DNA of 64,000 nucleotides from Salipiger bermudensis (GCF_020171625.1 NZ_JAIUZY010000008.1:1-64000); one strand, 5' to 3'; shown: positions 43,979 to 54,206, counted from the stretch's first letter. Program-made: numbers and translations. The notes: generated by a model not told the origin, from the sequence alone.

Positions 43979-45282
43979 GCGACCCTTCTGATAGCTTTTC
44001 GCTGCGCACGCCGATGACCTTCGGCCTGATGGCGCTGGTGGTCCTTGTCGCCGGCTTCGGCACATGGGCCGCCACCACCGAGATCTCGGGCGCGATCATC
44101 GCCGGGGGGCAGATCCAGGTCGATCAGAACCGCCAGGTGGTGCAGCATGTCGACGGCGGCATCGTCGAGGAAATCCTCGTGCAGGAGGGCGATACCGTCG
44201 AGCAGGGCGAGGTGATGATCCGGCTCGATCCGACGCTGCTGCGCTCGGAGCTGAAGATCGTCGAGGGGCAGTATTTCGAGCTGCTGGCACGCCGCGCGCG
44301 GCTCGAGGCCGAGCGCGACAACAGCGACGAAATCGTCTTTCCCGATCTCGTCCTGGCCCGGGCCGAGACCGACGACGAGGTGGCGGAACTGATCGAGGGC
44401 CAGCGCAACCTGTTTTTCGCCCGCCGCGATTCGCGCGACCGCGAGGTCGAGCAGCTCAACAAGCGCAGCGACCAGATCGGTAACCAGATCGAGGGGGTCG
44501 AGGCGCAGGTCGAGGCGCTGGCAGCGCAGCTCTCCTTCGTCGACGAAGAGCTCGAGAGCCAGAAGTCGCTTCTGGCCCGCGGGCTGGCGCAGGCCAGCCG
44601 GGTGCTGTCGCTGCAACGCGAGGCGGCGCGTCTCGCCGGCGAACGCGGTGAGCTGGTCTCCACCAAGGCGCAGGCCGAGGGCCAGATCACCGAGACCGAA
44701 ATCGAGATCATCAAGCTCGACACCGCCCGTCGGGAAGAGGCGATCACCACGCTGCGCGACATGCAGTATCGCAGCCGCGAACTTGCCGAACAACGGCTGG
44801 CGCTTCTCGAGCAGCTCAAACGGCTCGAGATCACCGCGCCGGTGGCCGGGGTGGTCTATGGCATGACAGTCTTCGCGCCGCGCTCGGTGATCCGCGCCGC
44901 CGACCCGGTGCTGTACCTCGTGCCGCAGGATCGTCCGCTGGTGATCGCGGCGCAGATCGAGCCGATCCACATCGACCAGACCCATGTCGGGCAGGAGGTG
45001 ACGCTGCGCTTCTCGGCCCTCGATCAGCGCACCACGCCCGAGCTGTTCGGCACCGTGACGCAGATCTCGGCCGACGCCTTCACCAACGAGGAAACCTCGG
45101 CAAGCTACTACCGCGCCGAGATCATTCTCAACGAAGGCGAGGCCGATAAGCTGCCCGAGGGGAGCACGCTGATCCCGGGAATGCCGGTCGAGGCCTTCCT
45201 GCGCACCGCCGACAGAACGCCGCTCGCCTACCTCGTGAAGCCCTTCACCGACTACTTCTCGAAGGCGTTCCGCGAAAGCTGA
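43975..45282 (+). CDS. HlyD-family type I secretion adaptor (PrtE type)
   Basis: A 435-residue inner-membrane-anchored periplasmic adaptor linking PrtD to a TolC-like channel. One membrane segment lies at about residues 15-36, then a lipoyl half-motif (GGIVEEILVQEGDTVEQGE), a long coiled coil (about 110-300) and the second lipoyl half with RLEITAPVAGVVYGM. The C-terminal GSTLIPGMPVEAFLRT is the HlyD signature. ATGA overlap with the transporter gene implies a 1:1 unit; the TolC homologue is elsewhere. Confidence 0.92.
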   Translation: MSDPSDSFSLRTPMTFGLMALVVLVAGFGTWAATTEISGAIIAGGQIQVDQNRQVVQHVDGGIVEEILVQEGDTVEQGEVMIRLDPTLLRSELKIVEGQYFELLARRARLEAERDNSDEIVFPDLVLARAETDDEVAELIEGQRNLFFARRDSRDREVEQLNKRSDQIGNQIEGVEAQVEALAAQLSFVDEELESQKSLLARGLAQASRVLSLQREAARLAGERGELVSTKAQAEGQITETEIEIIKLDTARREEAITTLRDMQYRSRELAEQRLALLEQLKRLEITAPVAGVVYGMTVFAPRSVIRAADPVLYLVPQDRPLVIAAQIEPIHIDQTHVGQEVTLRFSALDQRTTPELFGTVTQISADAFTNEETSASYYRAEIILNEGEADKLPEGSTLIPGMPVEAFLRTADRTPLAYLVKPFTDYFSKAFRES

Positions 45283-45357
45283 GCCACGGCCCATGCGGCT
45301 ATTTCCATTGCGGCGCGGGGCGGATAGCCTCGCGCCGACTCACATCCGGAGGTTCCC

Positions 45358-45819
45358 ATGAGCGATATCGATACCCGCCTGAACGAGCTTGGCCTGACCT
45401 TGCCCGAGGCGCCGGCCCCCGCCGCCAACTACGTGCCGTTCGTGCAGACCGGCAACCTCGTCTTCGTCTCGGGCCAGATCAGCCAGAACCCCGACGGGCT
45501 GATCCTCGGCAAGCTGGGCGCCGACATGGAGACCGAGGCCGGCGCCAAGGCCGCGGCCACCTGCGCGCTGGGTCTTCTGGCGCAGGTCAAGGCGGCCTGC
45601 GGCGGCGACCTGTCCAAGCTCAAGCGCGTGGTGAAACTCACCGGTTTCGTCAACTCCACGCTCGAGTTCACCGAGCAGCCCAAGGTGGTCAACGGCGCCT
45701 CCGACCTGCTGGTCGAGGTGCTGGGCGAGGCCGGGCGCCACTCGCGCTCGGCGGTCTCTGCCGCGTCGCTGCCGCTCGGCGTCGCAGTCGAGATCGAAGG
45801 CATCTTCGAGATCGCCTGA
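45358..45819 (+). CDS. RidA family protein (YjgF type)
   Basis: A 153-residue protein of the longer Rid subgroup: YVPFVQTGNLVFVSGQIS, LKRVVKLTGFVNSTLEF and HSRSAVSAASLPLGVAVEIEG. Enamine/imine deaminase activity is known for several Rid subgroups but not for all. It sits 75 bases after the secretion genes and 5 bases before the glycerophosphodiesterase gene, so it is likely cotranscribed with the latter. Confidence 0.9.
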   Translation: MSDIDTRLNELGLTLPEAPAPAANYVPFVQTGNLVFVSGQISQNPDGLILGKLGADMETEAGAKAAATCALGLLAQVKAACGGDLSKLKRVVKLTGFVNSTLEFTEQPKVVNGASDLLVEVLGEAGRHSRSAVSAASLPLGVAVEIEGIFEIA

Positions 45820-45824
45820 GCCAC

Positions 45825-46574
45825 ATGCTTCCTGCAAACTTCCTCGACCGGCCCATCGCGCACCGTGCCTATCACGACATCGCGGCGGGCCGGCCCGAGA
45901 ACTCGGTCGAGGCGGTGATCGCCGCGATCGAGGCCGGCTATGGCATCGAGATCGACCTGCAGCTGTCCTCGGACGGCGTGGCGATGGTGTTCCACGATGA
46001 CGACCTCGACCGCCTGACCGCCGAGACCGGCCCGCTGCGCGCCCGCAGCGCCGCCGCGCTTGGCGCGATCCCGCTCCGGCACGGCTCGAAAGGCATCCCG
46101 ACCTTCGCCGAGGTGCTGGCGCTGGTGGCGGGGCAGGTGCCGCTACTGGTCGAGATCAAGGATCAGGATGGCGCCATGGGCCCCGATGTCGGCACGCTAG
46201 AGGCCGCCGCCGTCGAGGCGCTCAAGGGCTATGCCGGCCCGGTCGCGCTGATGTCGTTCAACCCGCATTCGGTGGCTGCGCTGGCGCGACTGGCGCCCGA
46301 CATTCCGCGCGGGATCACCACCTGCGCCTATTGGGCCGCCGACGCCGGGACACTGCCCGAGGCCCGGCTGGAGGACCTTCGCGCCATCGCGGATTTCGAC
46401 CGCACCGGCGCCTGCTTCATCAGCCATGACTGGCGCGACCTGACCGCGCCGCGCGTGACCGAGCTGCGTGCCGCCGGCGTGCCGGTGCTGTGCTGGACGG
46501 TGCGTTCGCCCGAAGACGAGGCCGCCGCGCGCGCGGTCGCTCACAACATCACGTTCGAGGGATACCCGGCTTGA
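45825..46574 (+). CDS. Glycerophosphodiester phosphodiesterase
   Basis: A 249-residue TIM-barrel enzyme releasing glycerol-3-phosphate from glycerophosphodiesters. IAHRAYHDIAAGRPENSVEA contains the catalytic His/Arg and PEN motif; GIEIDLQLSSDGVAMVFHDDDLDRLT holds the metal ligands (EID and HDD). No signal peptide, so cytosolic (UgpQ-like). It lies between RidA and the FemAB-like gene in one direction. Confidence 0.9.
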   Translation: MLPANFLDRPIAHRAYHDIAAGRPENSVEAVIAAIEAGYGIEIDLQLSSDGVAMVFHDDDLDRLTAETGPLRARSAAALGAIPLRHGSKGIPTFAEVLALVAGQVPLLVEIKDQDGAMGPDVGTLEAAAVEALKGYAGPVALMSFNPHSVAALARLAPDIPRGITTCAYWAADAGTLPEARLEDLRAIADFDRTGACFISHDWRDLTAPRVTELRAAGVPVLCWTVRSPEDEAAARAVAHNITFEGYPA

Positions 46575-46620
46575 TCCCGTCGCTTTGCAGGCCAGATAGT
46601 GGCCGGCAGGGAAGACAGAT

Positions 46621-47820
46621 ATGACCGATCAAAGCCCCGACGGCAGCATCGCCGTCAACATCCTCACATCGCTGGACCAGATCGCGCCGGGCGACTGGGA
46701 TGCCTGCGCCTGTCCCGAGGTCGCCGATGGCGGTCGGCCCAACGACCCGTTCACCACCCATCGCTTCCTGCACGCGCTCGAGGCGTCGGGCTCGGTCGGG
46801 CGCGGCACCGGCTGGGAGCCGCGCTATCTCAGCGCCGAGCTTGACGGCGAGATCATCGCCGTGGCGCCGCTCTACGCCAAGGGTCACAGCCAGGGCGAAT
46901 ACATCTTCGATCACAACTGGGCCCATGCCTACGAGAGCGCGGGGGGCGACTATTACCCCAAGCTGCAGATCGCCGTGCCCTTCACCCCGGCCACCGGTCG
47001 GCGCTTCCTCACCAAGCCGGGGCATGAGGCGACCGGCATCTCGGCGCTGGTGCAAGGCGCGGTGCAGTTCGCGGCGCAGAACGAGCTCAGCTCGCTGCAC
47101 GCCACCTTCTGCACCGAGGCCGAGGCGATCGCCGGCGAGCGCATGGGGCTCTTGCGCAGGGTCACGCAGCAGTTCCACTGGGAGAACCACGGCTACGCCG
47201 ATTTCGACGCCTTCCTCGCCAGCCTCAGCTCGCGCAAGCGCAAGAACATCCGCAAGGAACGCCGCACCGCGCAGGACTTCGGCGGCGAGATCCGGATGCT
47301 CACGGGCGACGAGATCGAGGCAGAGCACTGGGACAGCTTCTGGCGGTTCTATCAGGACACCGGCGCGCGCAAATGGGGCACGCCTTACCTGACCCGCGCG
47401 TTCTTCGAGATCGCCCACGAGACCCTGCGCGACGACATCGCCATGGTGATCGCCACGCGCGAGGGCCGCGACGTGGCCGGCGCGCTGAACTTCATCGGCC
47501 GCGACGCGCTTTACGGGCGCTACTGGGGCTGCGTCGAGGATCATCCCTGCCTGCATTTCGAGGCCTGCTACTATCAGGCCATCGACTTCGCCATCCAACA
47601 CGGGCTCGGGCGGGTCGAGGCCGGGGCGCAGGGCGAGCACAAGCTGGCCCGCGGATACCTGCCGACCCAGACCCACTCGCTGCACTGGATCGCCGACCGG
47701 GGTTTCGCTGACGCCGTGGCGCGTTATCTGGAAGAGGAGCGGCGGGCCATCGGTCAGGATATCGAGATCCTGACAGCCTACGGCCCGTTCCGGAAGGAAA
47801 TCAGGGAAGAACAGGAATGA
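46621..47820 (+). CDS. FemAB-like N-acyltransferase (peptidogalycan biosynthesis family)
   Basis: A 399-residue protein of the DUF482/FemAB_like family (PF04339) with tandem GNAT-like folds. Conserved blocks are [47 protein letters not shown] and [13 protein letters not shown]. True substrate is not known. Its stop overlaps the pterin dehydratase start as ATGA. Confidence 0.88.
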   Translation: MTDQSPDGSIAVNILTSLDQIAPGDWDACACPEVADGGRPNDPFTTHRFLHALEASGSVGRGTGWEPRYLSAELDGEIIAVAPLYAKGHSQGEYIFDHNWAHAYESAGGDYYPKLQIAVPFTPATGRRFLTKPGHEATGISALVQGAVQFAAQNELSSLHATFCTEAEAIAGERMGLLRRVTQQFHWENHGYADFDAFLASLSSRKRKNIRKERRTAQDFGGEIRMLTGDEIEAEHWDSFWRFYQDTGARKWGTPYLTRAFFEIAHETLRDDIAMVIATREGRDVAGALNFIGRDALYGRYWGCVEDHPCLHFEACYYQAIDFAIQHGLGRVEAGAQGEHKLARGYLPTQTHSLHWIADRGFADAVARYLEEERRAIGQDIEILTAYGPFRKEIREEQE

Positions 47821-48107
47821 CCGAGAAACTCTCCGACACCGCCCGCGACACCGTGCTCGCACCGCTTTTCGAAAGCGGCTGGCACATGGTCGAGGGACGC
47901 GACGCAATCCACAAGACCTTCGAGTTCGCGGATTTCACCGAGGCGTTCTCGTGGATGACCCGCGCCGCGCTCTGGGCCGAGAAATGGGACCACCATCCGG
48001 AATGGAGCAATGTCTACAAGACCGTCGAGGTGACGCTCTCGACCCATGACGTAGGCGGGCTGTCCTCGCTCGACGCCAAGCTGGCGCGCAAGCTCGATAC
48101 GCTCTGA
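47817..48107 (+). CDS. phhB: 4a-hydroxytetrahydrobiopterin dehydratase
   Basis: A 96-residue PCD/DCoH enzyme that recycles 4a-hydroxytetrahydropterin. The signature [20 protein letters not shown], including the catalytic His pair, is intact. No phenylalanine hydroxylase is in the window, so it may serve other pterin or molybdopterin-linked chemistry. It is coupled to the FemAB-like gene by a 4-base overlap. Confidence 0.93.
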   Translation: MTEKLSDTARDTVLAPLFESGWHMVEGRDAIHKTFEFADFTEAFSWMTRAALWAEKWDHHPEWSNVYKTVEVTLSTHDVGGLSSLDAKLARKLDTL

Positions 48108-48158
48108 CCGCTGGCCGGCGCCGCCAGTCCGGTCACCCAAATCAGGACCCCGGCGCGC

Positions 48159-50693
48159 TCAGGCCGGGGTTCTCTTTTTCCGGGGCTTCGGCTCGGCGGC
48201 CGCAATGATCGTGTCAGGGTCGACGCCGCGCTTCTCGGCGCTGGCGCGGACCGCCTCGCGCAGGGTCTCGCTGCGCTTCAGCAGGCGCCGGAACCGCGCC
48301 TCGTCGAGCACCAGAAGCGTGCTCGGCACGATGGCGCGCGATTCGAAACGGCGCGGCTTCTCGGTCAGGACAGCCAGCTGTCCGAACATCTCGCCCCGGC
48401 CAAGGCGCCAGGACTGACCGCCGCGCTCGAGCTCCACCGCGCCGGTGGCGATGAAATATACGCTGCGCGCGGTGCTGTCGGGGCGCAGGATCACCTCGCC
48501 GGGGTTGACGTACCGCGTCGACAGCGCCTTGGCGAGCTGCTTGACCGAGGGGGCGTCGAGATCCGAGAACAGCGGGAATTGCCGTACCAGCTCGGAACGT
48601 TGCAGGGCCACGTCGAGGCGCGGGCGCTTTTCGCTGGCGGCGCGGCGGGCGGAGATGTCCTGCATCAGCGAGGTGTGCAGCTCCTCGCCGATCAGCCCGT
48701 CGGCCAGCATGTTGTCGTACTCGCGTTCCTCCAGCCGCAACTGGGTGCGGCGGATGAAGTGGCGCTCGAGCGTTTCGGCATAGCCCGGATATTGCAGCCG
48801 CAGCCCTTCGAGCGCGGTGTTGACCGTCTCGACGCGGCGGCTCAGCAACTCTGTCAGAAGCTCCGACACCCGGCGCCCGTGGATGCGGCGGATGCGGCCA
48901 TGGATGAAGCCGTCGAGGTCGCGCAGGATCAGCTTCTGCGACAGCAGCAGCTCGAACCGGTCGGAGGTCAGCCGCGACAGCGGGGCCGAGAAGCCAACGC
49001 GGTTGTGCAGCAGCGCCGCCAGCCGGAAGCCCTTGCCATAGGCGACGACGCGGCGCGCGGCACGGCGGTAGCCACTGCGTCCGCCGGTGCGAGTGGCCTC
49101 GATCATCCGGTCGGCATCCGACAGCAGGATTTCCGACAGGCGCGAGGAGATCGAGTGGTCGCGCACGCGCTCGATGATGGTGTCGCGCTCGGCCCCGGCC
49201 AGCGCGATCAGGCCCAGCGTCACGCGGTCCTTGTCGAGGATCTCGGTGTCTTCCTCGGCCTGTTTCACCGCGTCTTCGAGGCGTTCGCCGAAATGCTTGG
49301 CCTCGCTGCGGATGATGCGCTGGTCGAGATCGTAGTTCGCGGTGGTGCGCGAGACATCCTCGCGCACGGTCTGCAGCGACACCGCCACCACCTGCTTCGA
49401 CAGCGCCTGATCGAGCGGCGAAAGCTGGTCGAGCCCGAGCTTGCCGATCACCCAGCGCAGCGTGGTGCCCTGCACCAGCAGCGTGAACAGCGTGAAGCCG
49501 GTGGCGAGGATGCCGACCTGGCGCTTGATCTCGACCGGGACGCGGAAGTTCTCGGTCACTGCCAGTGCCAGCGCCAGCGTGACGGCGCCGCGCAGTCCGC
49601 CCCAGAGGATCGCGCTGCGATAGGGCGGCTCGACCGGTGGCGACAGGCGCAGCCGGCCCATGATCGGCAGCACGAGGAACAGGATGAAGGCGCGGGCGGC
49701 GATGGCGGCGAGCACGACCACGAGCACCAGCCCGGCATCGGAGAGGCGGAACTCTTCGAGCATCCGCGGGATCAGCAGGGCGGCGAGGATAAAGATCAGC
49801 GCCCCGGCCCAGTGCGCCAGCAGGTCCCAGACCTCGCGCAGGTTGGTCCAGGCCTCGGGCGGCAGCCGTCCGGGACCGACGATGTTGAGCGTGAGGCCCG
49901 CGGCCACCACGGCGATCACGCCAGAGGCCCCGATGCTCTGCTCGGCGGTGATGTAGGCGAGGTAGGGCAGGGCGACCGAGATCGACTGCTGCGCCAGCTC
50001 GTAGCGCGCGAACAGTCCCATCAGCCGCACGGCGATGCGGGCCAAGAGCCAGCCGCACAGCGCGCCGCCGACGATCAGCTGCGGGAACTGGCTCAGCGCG
50101 TCCTCGAGCGTCGGGTCCGGGAGGCCCAGCATGACGAAGCCGAGGAAGAAGCCGAAGAGCGCGATGGCCGCGGCGTCGTTGAGCAGGCTCTCGCCCTCGA
50201 TGATGCGCGCCAGACGGCGCGGCGCCGAGAGCGAGCGGAAGATCGAGATCACCGCGGAGGGGTCCGTGGTCGACACGATCGCGCCGATCAGCAGGCAGGC
50301 CGCCAGCGGCAGGGTCGAGAACCACGACAGCGCGTAGCCGACACTGAGCGTGGCGACCACCACCGCGCCCACGGCCATCAGCAGGATCGGCACCCAATCG
50401 TCGAGCATCCGGCGGATGTTGAGCCCGAGCGTCGCCTGAAACAGCAGCGTCGGAAGGAAGACATAGAGGAACACGTTGGCGCGGATCGGCAGGCCGAGAA
50501 TGGCCTCGGCCACCGGGTTGAGCGCATCGGTGAGCGTGGTGCGCAGGAAGAAGATCGCACCGGCCGCGATCAGGATGCCTAGCACGGCGAGGATCACGCT
50601 GTAGGGCAGCCGCAATCGCGCCGCGAGCGGCTCGGCCAGACCAATAACAAGAAACAGCGACGCGATGACGGTCGTGATGACAACGATGTCCAT
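48159..50693 (-). CDS. CPA1 sodium/proton antiporter with C-terminal cyclic-nucleotide-type domain
   Basis: An 844-residue membrane transporter. About 12 hydrophobic segments cover residues 1-420, with STTDPSAVISIF and GESLLNDAAAIALFGF (the ND ion site) typical of CPA1 antiporters. A long cytosolic region (about 420-700) is helical, and a CNB-fold domain follows (about 705-820: SDLDAPSVKQLAKAL, LGRGEMFGQLAVLTEKPRR). The phosphate-binding cassette lacks the usual Arg-Ser/Thr-Ala, so nucleotide binding is doubtful. The end PRKKRTPA is basic. I chose the ATG at 50693 over one eight codons upstream. Confidence 0.9.
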   Translation of the reverse strand: MDIVVITTVIASLFLVIGLAEPLAARLRLPYSVILAVLGILIAAGAIFFLRTTLTDALNPVAEAILGLPIRANVFLYVFLPTLLFQATLGLNIRRMLDDWVPILLMAVGAVVVATLSVGYALSWFSTLPLAACLLIGAIVSTTDPSAVISIFRSLSAPRRLARIIEGESLLNDAAAIALFGFFLGFVMLGLPDPTLEDALSQFPQLIVGGALCGWLLARIAVRLMGLFARYELAQQSISVALPYLAYITAEQSIGASGVIAVVAAGLTLNIVGPGRLPPEAWTNLREVWDLLAHWAGALIFILAALLIPRMLEEFRLSDAGLVLVVVLAAIAARAFILFLVLPIMGRLRLSPPVEPPYRSAILWGGLRGAVTLALALAVTENFRVPVEIKRQVGILATGFTLFTLLVQGTTLRWVIGKLGLDQLSPLDQALSKQVVAVSLQTVREDVSRTTANYDLDQRIIRSEAKHFGERLEDAVKQAEEDTEILDKDRVTLGLIALAGAERDTIIERVRDHSISSRLSEILLSDADRMIEATRTGGRSGYRRAARRVVAYGKGFRLAALLHNRVGFSAPLSRLTSDRFELLLSQKLILRDLDGFIHGRIRRIHGRRVSELLTELLSRRVETVNTALEGLRLQYPGYAETLERHFIRRTQLRLEEREYDNMLADGLIGEELHTSLMQDISARRAASEKRPRLDVALQRSELVRQFPLFSDLDAPSVKQLAKALSTRYVNPGEVILRPDSTARSVYFIATGAVELERGGQSWRLGRGEMFGQLAVLTEKPRRFESRAIVPSTLLVLDEARFRRLLKRSETLREAVRASAEKRGVDPDTIIAAAEPKPRKKRTPA

Positions 50694-50753
50694 GGCCCTC
50701 GCAATAGCGGGAAACACCCGGTCTTCGGAAGGTCTGAAAACGCCGAAACCGCT

Positions 50754-51062
50754 TTATATCACGCAACTGCGAGGGGTTTTGGGCGATTGGCCGCCGCCCG
50801 GGAGCGGGCCGAGCGCGTCCCGGGCGAGCTGCTTGCGTTCGATCTCTGTCATCCGGGCAAGCGCCGCGTCGGGATCGCCGCCGCTCAGTGTCAGGCTGCG
50901 CTGCCACGCCCGCTGCGCCGAGCGCGGCGACCACGGCAGCGCCGCCTGCGCCAGCCAGCGCCGCAGCGCCGGCGGCAGGCGGTCGAAGCGCTGCATCGGG
51001 TCGCCGCTTTGCCGGCGGCGGGGCAGGGCGCTCTGGCCGTTATGGGCCCCGGCGCGCGCCAT
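50754..51062 (-). CDS. DUF6525-like protein
   Basis: A 102-residue basic protein. QRFDRLPPALRRWLAQAALPWSP and the helical DPDAALARMTEIERKQLARDA resemble DUF6525 of Rhodobacteraceae, of unknown function. Its ATG shares a base with the stop codon of the CobW-type gene (TGATG), so translation is coupled and the gene would fall under the same zinc-type control. Confidence 0.6.
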   Translation of the reverse strand: MARAGAHNGQSALPRRRQSGDPMQRFDRLPPALRRWLAQAALPWSPRSAQRAWQRSLTLSGGDPDAALARMTEIERKQLARDALGPLPGGGQSPKTPRSCVI

Positions 51063-52282
51063 CAGGCCGCCTCGCCGGCGCGGCGCCAGCCGGGGAACGG
51101 ATCCTCGAGCGTGGTCCAAAGCTCGGGGGTGAAGCCGGTATCGGCCTTCAGCAGCGCCGCATCGAGCGCCTCGGTGATCGCGGCGTGATCCATGCCCGCG
51201 CCGATGAACACCAGCTCCTGCCGCCGGTCGCCCCACGGCTCCTGCCAGTGCTGCGCCAGGTAGGCCTGCGCCTGAGGGTGATCGGGGCGCCGGGCCTCGG
51301 GCACGGTGGCCCACCACATGCCCATCGGTCGGATGCTGCTCAGTGCGCCCGCCAGCGAGAACTCCGCCAGCCACTCGGGCCGGGTGGCGATCCAGAAATG
51401 CCCCTTTGCGCGGATCACGCCGGGCAGCGGACCGTTCAGCACGTCGTTGATGCGCTGCGGATGAAACGGCCGCCGGGCCCGGTAGACGAAGGACGAGACG
51501 CCGTATTCCTCGGTTTCCGGCACGTGATCGGCGAAGCCGTAGAGCTCCTTGGCCCAGAGCGGATGCTCGTGCGCGGTGGCGAAGTCGAACAGGCCGGTAT
51601 CGAAGATGCGGTCCTGGGGCACCTGCCCGAAATCGGCCTCGAGGATCTGCGCATCCGGGTTCAGCGCCATCACGATCAGCCGCGCCGCATCGGTGCGGTC
51701 CTTGCCGGCGGCGCCCACCTTGTTGAGCACGACGACGTCGGCGAATTCGATCTGGTCCACCAGCAGATCGACCAGCGTGCGCTCGTCGGCCTCGCCCAGG
51801 CTCTCTTCGCGATCCCTGAGGAAATCGTGGCTGGCGTAGTTCTGCAGCAGGTTCACCGTGTCGACCACCGTCACCATGGTGTCGAGCCGCGCCACGTCCG
51901 AGAGGCTTTGCCCCAGCTCGTCGCGGAACTCGAAGGTGGCGGCGACGGGCAGCGGCTCGGAGATGCCGGTGCTCTCGATCAGCAGATAATCGAAGCGGTT
52001 CTCGGCGGCGAGGCGGCGGACCTCCTGCAGCAGGTCATCGCGCAGCGTGCAGCAGATGCAGCCGTTCGACATCTCGACCAGCGTCTCCTCTGTCTGGCTC
52101 AGGTCGGCGCCGCCGTCGCGCACCAGATCGGCATCGATGTTCACTTCCGACATGTCGTTGACGATCACCGCGACCCGGCGGCCTTCGCGGTTGTTGAGCA
52201 CCTGATTGAGCAGCGTCGTCTTTCCGGCCCCGAGGAAGCCGGACAGGACGGTGACGGGGAGGCGAGGGTCTGGGGCGGACAT
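51062..52282 (-). CDS. Zinc-type CobW/COG0523 GTPase metallochaperone
   Basis: A 406-residue G3E GTPase of the ZigA/YeiR zinc-responsive type. [13 protein letters not shown] is the P-loop, [12 protein letters not shown] the metal-binding CxCC motif and [12 protein letters not shown] and LNKVG the G3/G4 motifs. A CobW_C domain ends the protein. It would deliver zinc to client enzymes in zinc shortage. A palindrome 28 bases upstream fits the Zur operator (see 52310-52321). DUF6525 follows in the same transcript. Confidence 0.9.
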   Translation of the reverse strand: MSAPDPRLPVTVLSGFLGAGKTTLLNQVLNNREGRRVAVIVNDMSEVNIDADLVRDGGADLSQTEETLVEMSNGCICCTLRDDLLQEVRRLAAENRFDYLLIESTGISEPLPVAATFEFRDELGQSLSDVARLDTMVTVVDTVNLLQNYASHDFLRDREESLGEADERTLVDLLVDQIEFADVVVLNKVGAAGKDRTDAARLIVMALNPDAQILEADFGQVPQDRIFDTGLFDFATAHEHPLWAKELYGFADHVPETEEYGVSSFVYRARRPFHPQRINDVLNGPLPGVIRAKGHFWIATRPEWLAEFSLAGALSSIRPMGMWWATVPEARRPDHPQAQAYLAQHWQEPWGDRRQELVFIGAGMDHAAITEALDAALLKADTGFTPELWTTLEDPFPGWRRAGEAA

Positions 52283-52309
52283 CGTGGATCCTTCGGGTTC
52301 GATTCTGGC

Positions 52310-52321
52310 ATGTTATAACAT
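52310..52321. promoter_or_regulatory. Putative Zur box upstream of the CobW GTPase gene
   Basis: A perfect 12-base palindrome ATGTTATAACAT sits 28-39 bases before the ATG, where repression would be expected. The motif matches the core of the proteobacterial Zur operator (TGTTATA-TATAACA class). It lies between this gene and the divergent TPR gene, about 160 bases from the latter. Confidence 0.65.
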
Positions 52322-52481
52322 ATCAATTACGTCGCGCGGCGGATCGGTTTCAAGCCCAAATTTCCGCACGTCGCTCATCGGCAGGAAGATGCGCTCAGGT
52401 GACGCGGCCGTGAAGCGGCGGCGCATTGCGTGGCGGGGCCGGCAGGGATAGTCTTGCCGGAACGATACAGGAGGCATCGGC

Positions 52482-54206
52482 ATGGCAGGCAAGGCTCTCG
52501 GGCTTCTTCGCAACACGGCGCTCGCGCTGACGATGGTCGTGGGCGTGGCCGGACCGCTGACCGCCGAGAGCCTCGCGGGGGGCTACCTCGCGGCACGTCA
52601 GGCCAGCTTCAACGGCGATTTCAAGGCCGCGGCCGAGTATTACGGGCGCGCGGTGGCCTTCGATCCCGGCAATCCCTCGCTGCTCGAACGCGCCACGCTC
52701 GCCAACCTGTCGCTCGGCGACGTGGAGACCGCGGTGGCGCTGGCCGATCGTCTGTCCGAGCAGGGCTTCCAGAGCCAGATCGGGCACATGGCCCAGATCG
52801 CCAATCTCGCCCAGAACGGGGAGTATGACGCGATTCTCGACCGGATCGAGGATGAGGCCGCGATCGGCCCGCTGGTCGACGGTCTGGTCAGGGCGTGGTC
52901 GATCCTTGGCGAAGGCGAGATGAGCGGCGCGCTCAAGGCGTTCGATGCGGTCTCGGGCGAGCGTGGCCTCGCGCCCTTCGCCTACTACCACAAAGCCATG
53001 GCGCTTGCCTCGGTCGGCGATTTCGAGGGCGCAGAGGCGATCTTTGCCGAAGAGCGCGCCGGCAGTATGCAATACACCCGCCGCGCGGTGATGGCCCGCT
53101 CCGAGATCCTCAGCCAGCTCGACCGTCAGGACGAGGCTGTGGCGATGATCGACGAGGGCTTCCCGCCGCCGATGGACCCGGGCCTTGCCGAGATGCGGCA
53201 GCGGCTGGTCGAAGGCGAGCGTCTGCCCTTCACCTATGTGAACTCGCCCAAGGACGGCATCGCCGAGGTGTTCTACACCCTCGCAGGCGCGCTCGCCAAC
53301 GAGGCCGAGGACGATTTCACCCTGCTCTATGCGCGCATCGCGCAATACCTGCGCCCGGACCATTCCGGCGCCATCCTGATGACGGCCTCTCTGCTCGAGC
53401 AGCTCCAGCAGTTCGACCTCGCCGTGGCCGCTTACAAGCAGGTCCCGCGCGACGATTCCTCCTACTACGCCGCCGAGCTGGGCCGCGCCGAGGCGCTGCG
53501 CTCGAGCGGCAAGGTCGATGCGGCGGTCGAGGTTCTGGAGCAGCTGGCGGAAACCCATGGCAGCCAGGCGACGGTGCAATCGGCGCTGGGGGACATGATG
53601 CGCCAGCTCGAGCGCTACGACGAAGCGGTCGATGCCTATGACGCGGCGCTCGCCACCTTCGAAGACGAGAACCCCTCGCTCTGGTTCCTGCATTACGCCC
53701 GCGGCATCAGCAACGAGCGGCTCGAGAAGTGGGACGCCGCCGAAAGCGATTTCCGCAAGGCGCTCGAGCTGAACCCGGGACAGCCGCAGGTGCTCAACTA
53801 TCTCGGCTACTCGCTGGTCGAGCAGCACGAGAAGCTCGACGAGGCGCTTTCGATGATCGAAGAGGCGGTCGCCGCGCAGCCGCAGAGCGGCTACATCATC
53901 GACAGCCTCGGCTGGGCGCTCTACAAGCTCGGCCGCTACGAGGAGTCGGTGGTGCACATGGAGCGCGCCGCCGAACTGATGGCCGTCGACCCGGTGGTCA
54001 ACGACCACCTCGGGGATGCCTACTGGGCGGTGGGGCGCAAGCTCGAGGCCGAGTTCCAGTGGAAGCGCGCCCTGAGCTTCATCGGCTGGGACGAGGCCTC
54101 GGACGAGGTCGACCCGGACCGCATCCGCCAGAAGCTGAAGGATGGCCTCGACGCCGTGCTCGCGCAGGAAGGCAAGCCGCCGCTCAAGATGGCCAATGGC
54201 GACTGA
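52482..54206 (+). CDS. Exported TPR-repeat protein
   Basis: A 574-residue protein with a signal peptide (about residues 1-29, ending GPLTAES) and about ten TPR-like helices pairs. Clear repeats are AAEYYGRAVAFDPGNPSLLE, AESDFRKALELNPGQPQVLN and YEESVVHMERAAELMAVDP. TPR scaffolds mediate protein contacts; the partner is unknown. The C-terminus overlaps ispE by 11 bases, so the two are coupled. Confidence 0.85.
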   Translation: MAGKALGLLRNTALALTMVVGVAGPLTAESLAGGYLAARQASFNGDFKAAAEYYGRAVAFDPGNPSLLERATLANLSLGDVETAVALADRLSEQGFQSQIGHMAQIANLAQNGEYDAILDRIEDEAAIGPLVDGLVRAWSILGEGEMSGALKAFDAVSGERGLAPFAYYHKAMALASVGDFEGAEAIFAEERAGSMQYTRRAVMARSEILSQLDRQDEAVAMIDEGFPPPMDPGLAEMRQRLVEGERLPFTYVNSPKDGIAEVFYTLAGALANEAEDDFTLLYARIAQYLRPDHSGAILMTASLLEQLQQFDLAVAAYKQVPRDDSSYYAAELGRAEALRSSGKVDAAVEVLEQLAETHGSQATVQSALGDMMRQLERYDEAVDAYDAALATFEDENPSLWFLHYARGISNERLEKWDAAESDFRKALELNPGQPQVLNYLGYSLVEQHEKLDEALSMIEEAVAAQPQSGYIIDSLGWALYKLGRYEESVVHMERAAELMAVDPVVNDHLGDAYWAVGRKLEAEFQWKRALSFIGWDEASDEVDPDRIRQKLKDGLDAVLAQEGKPPLKMANGD

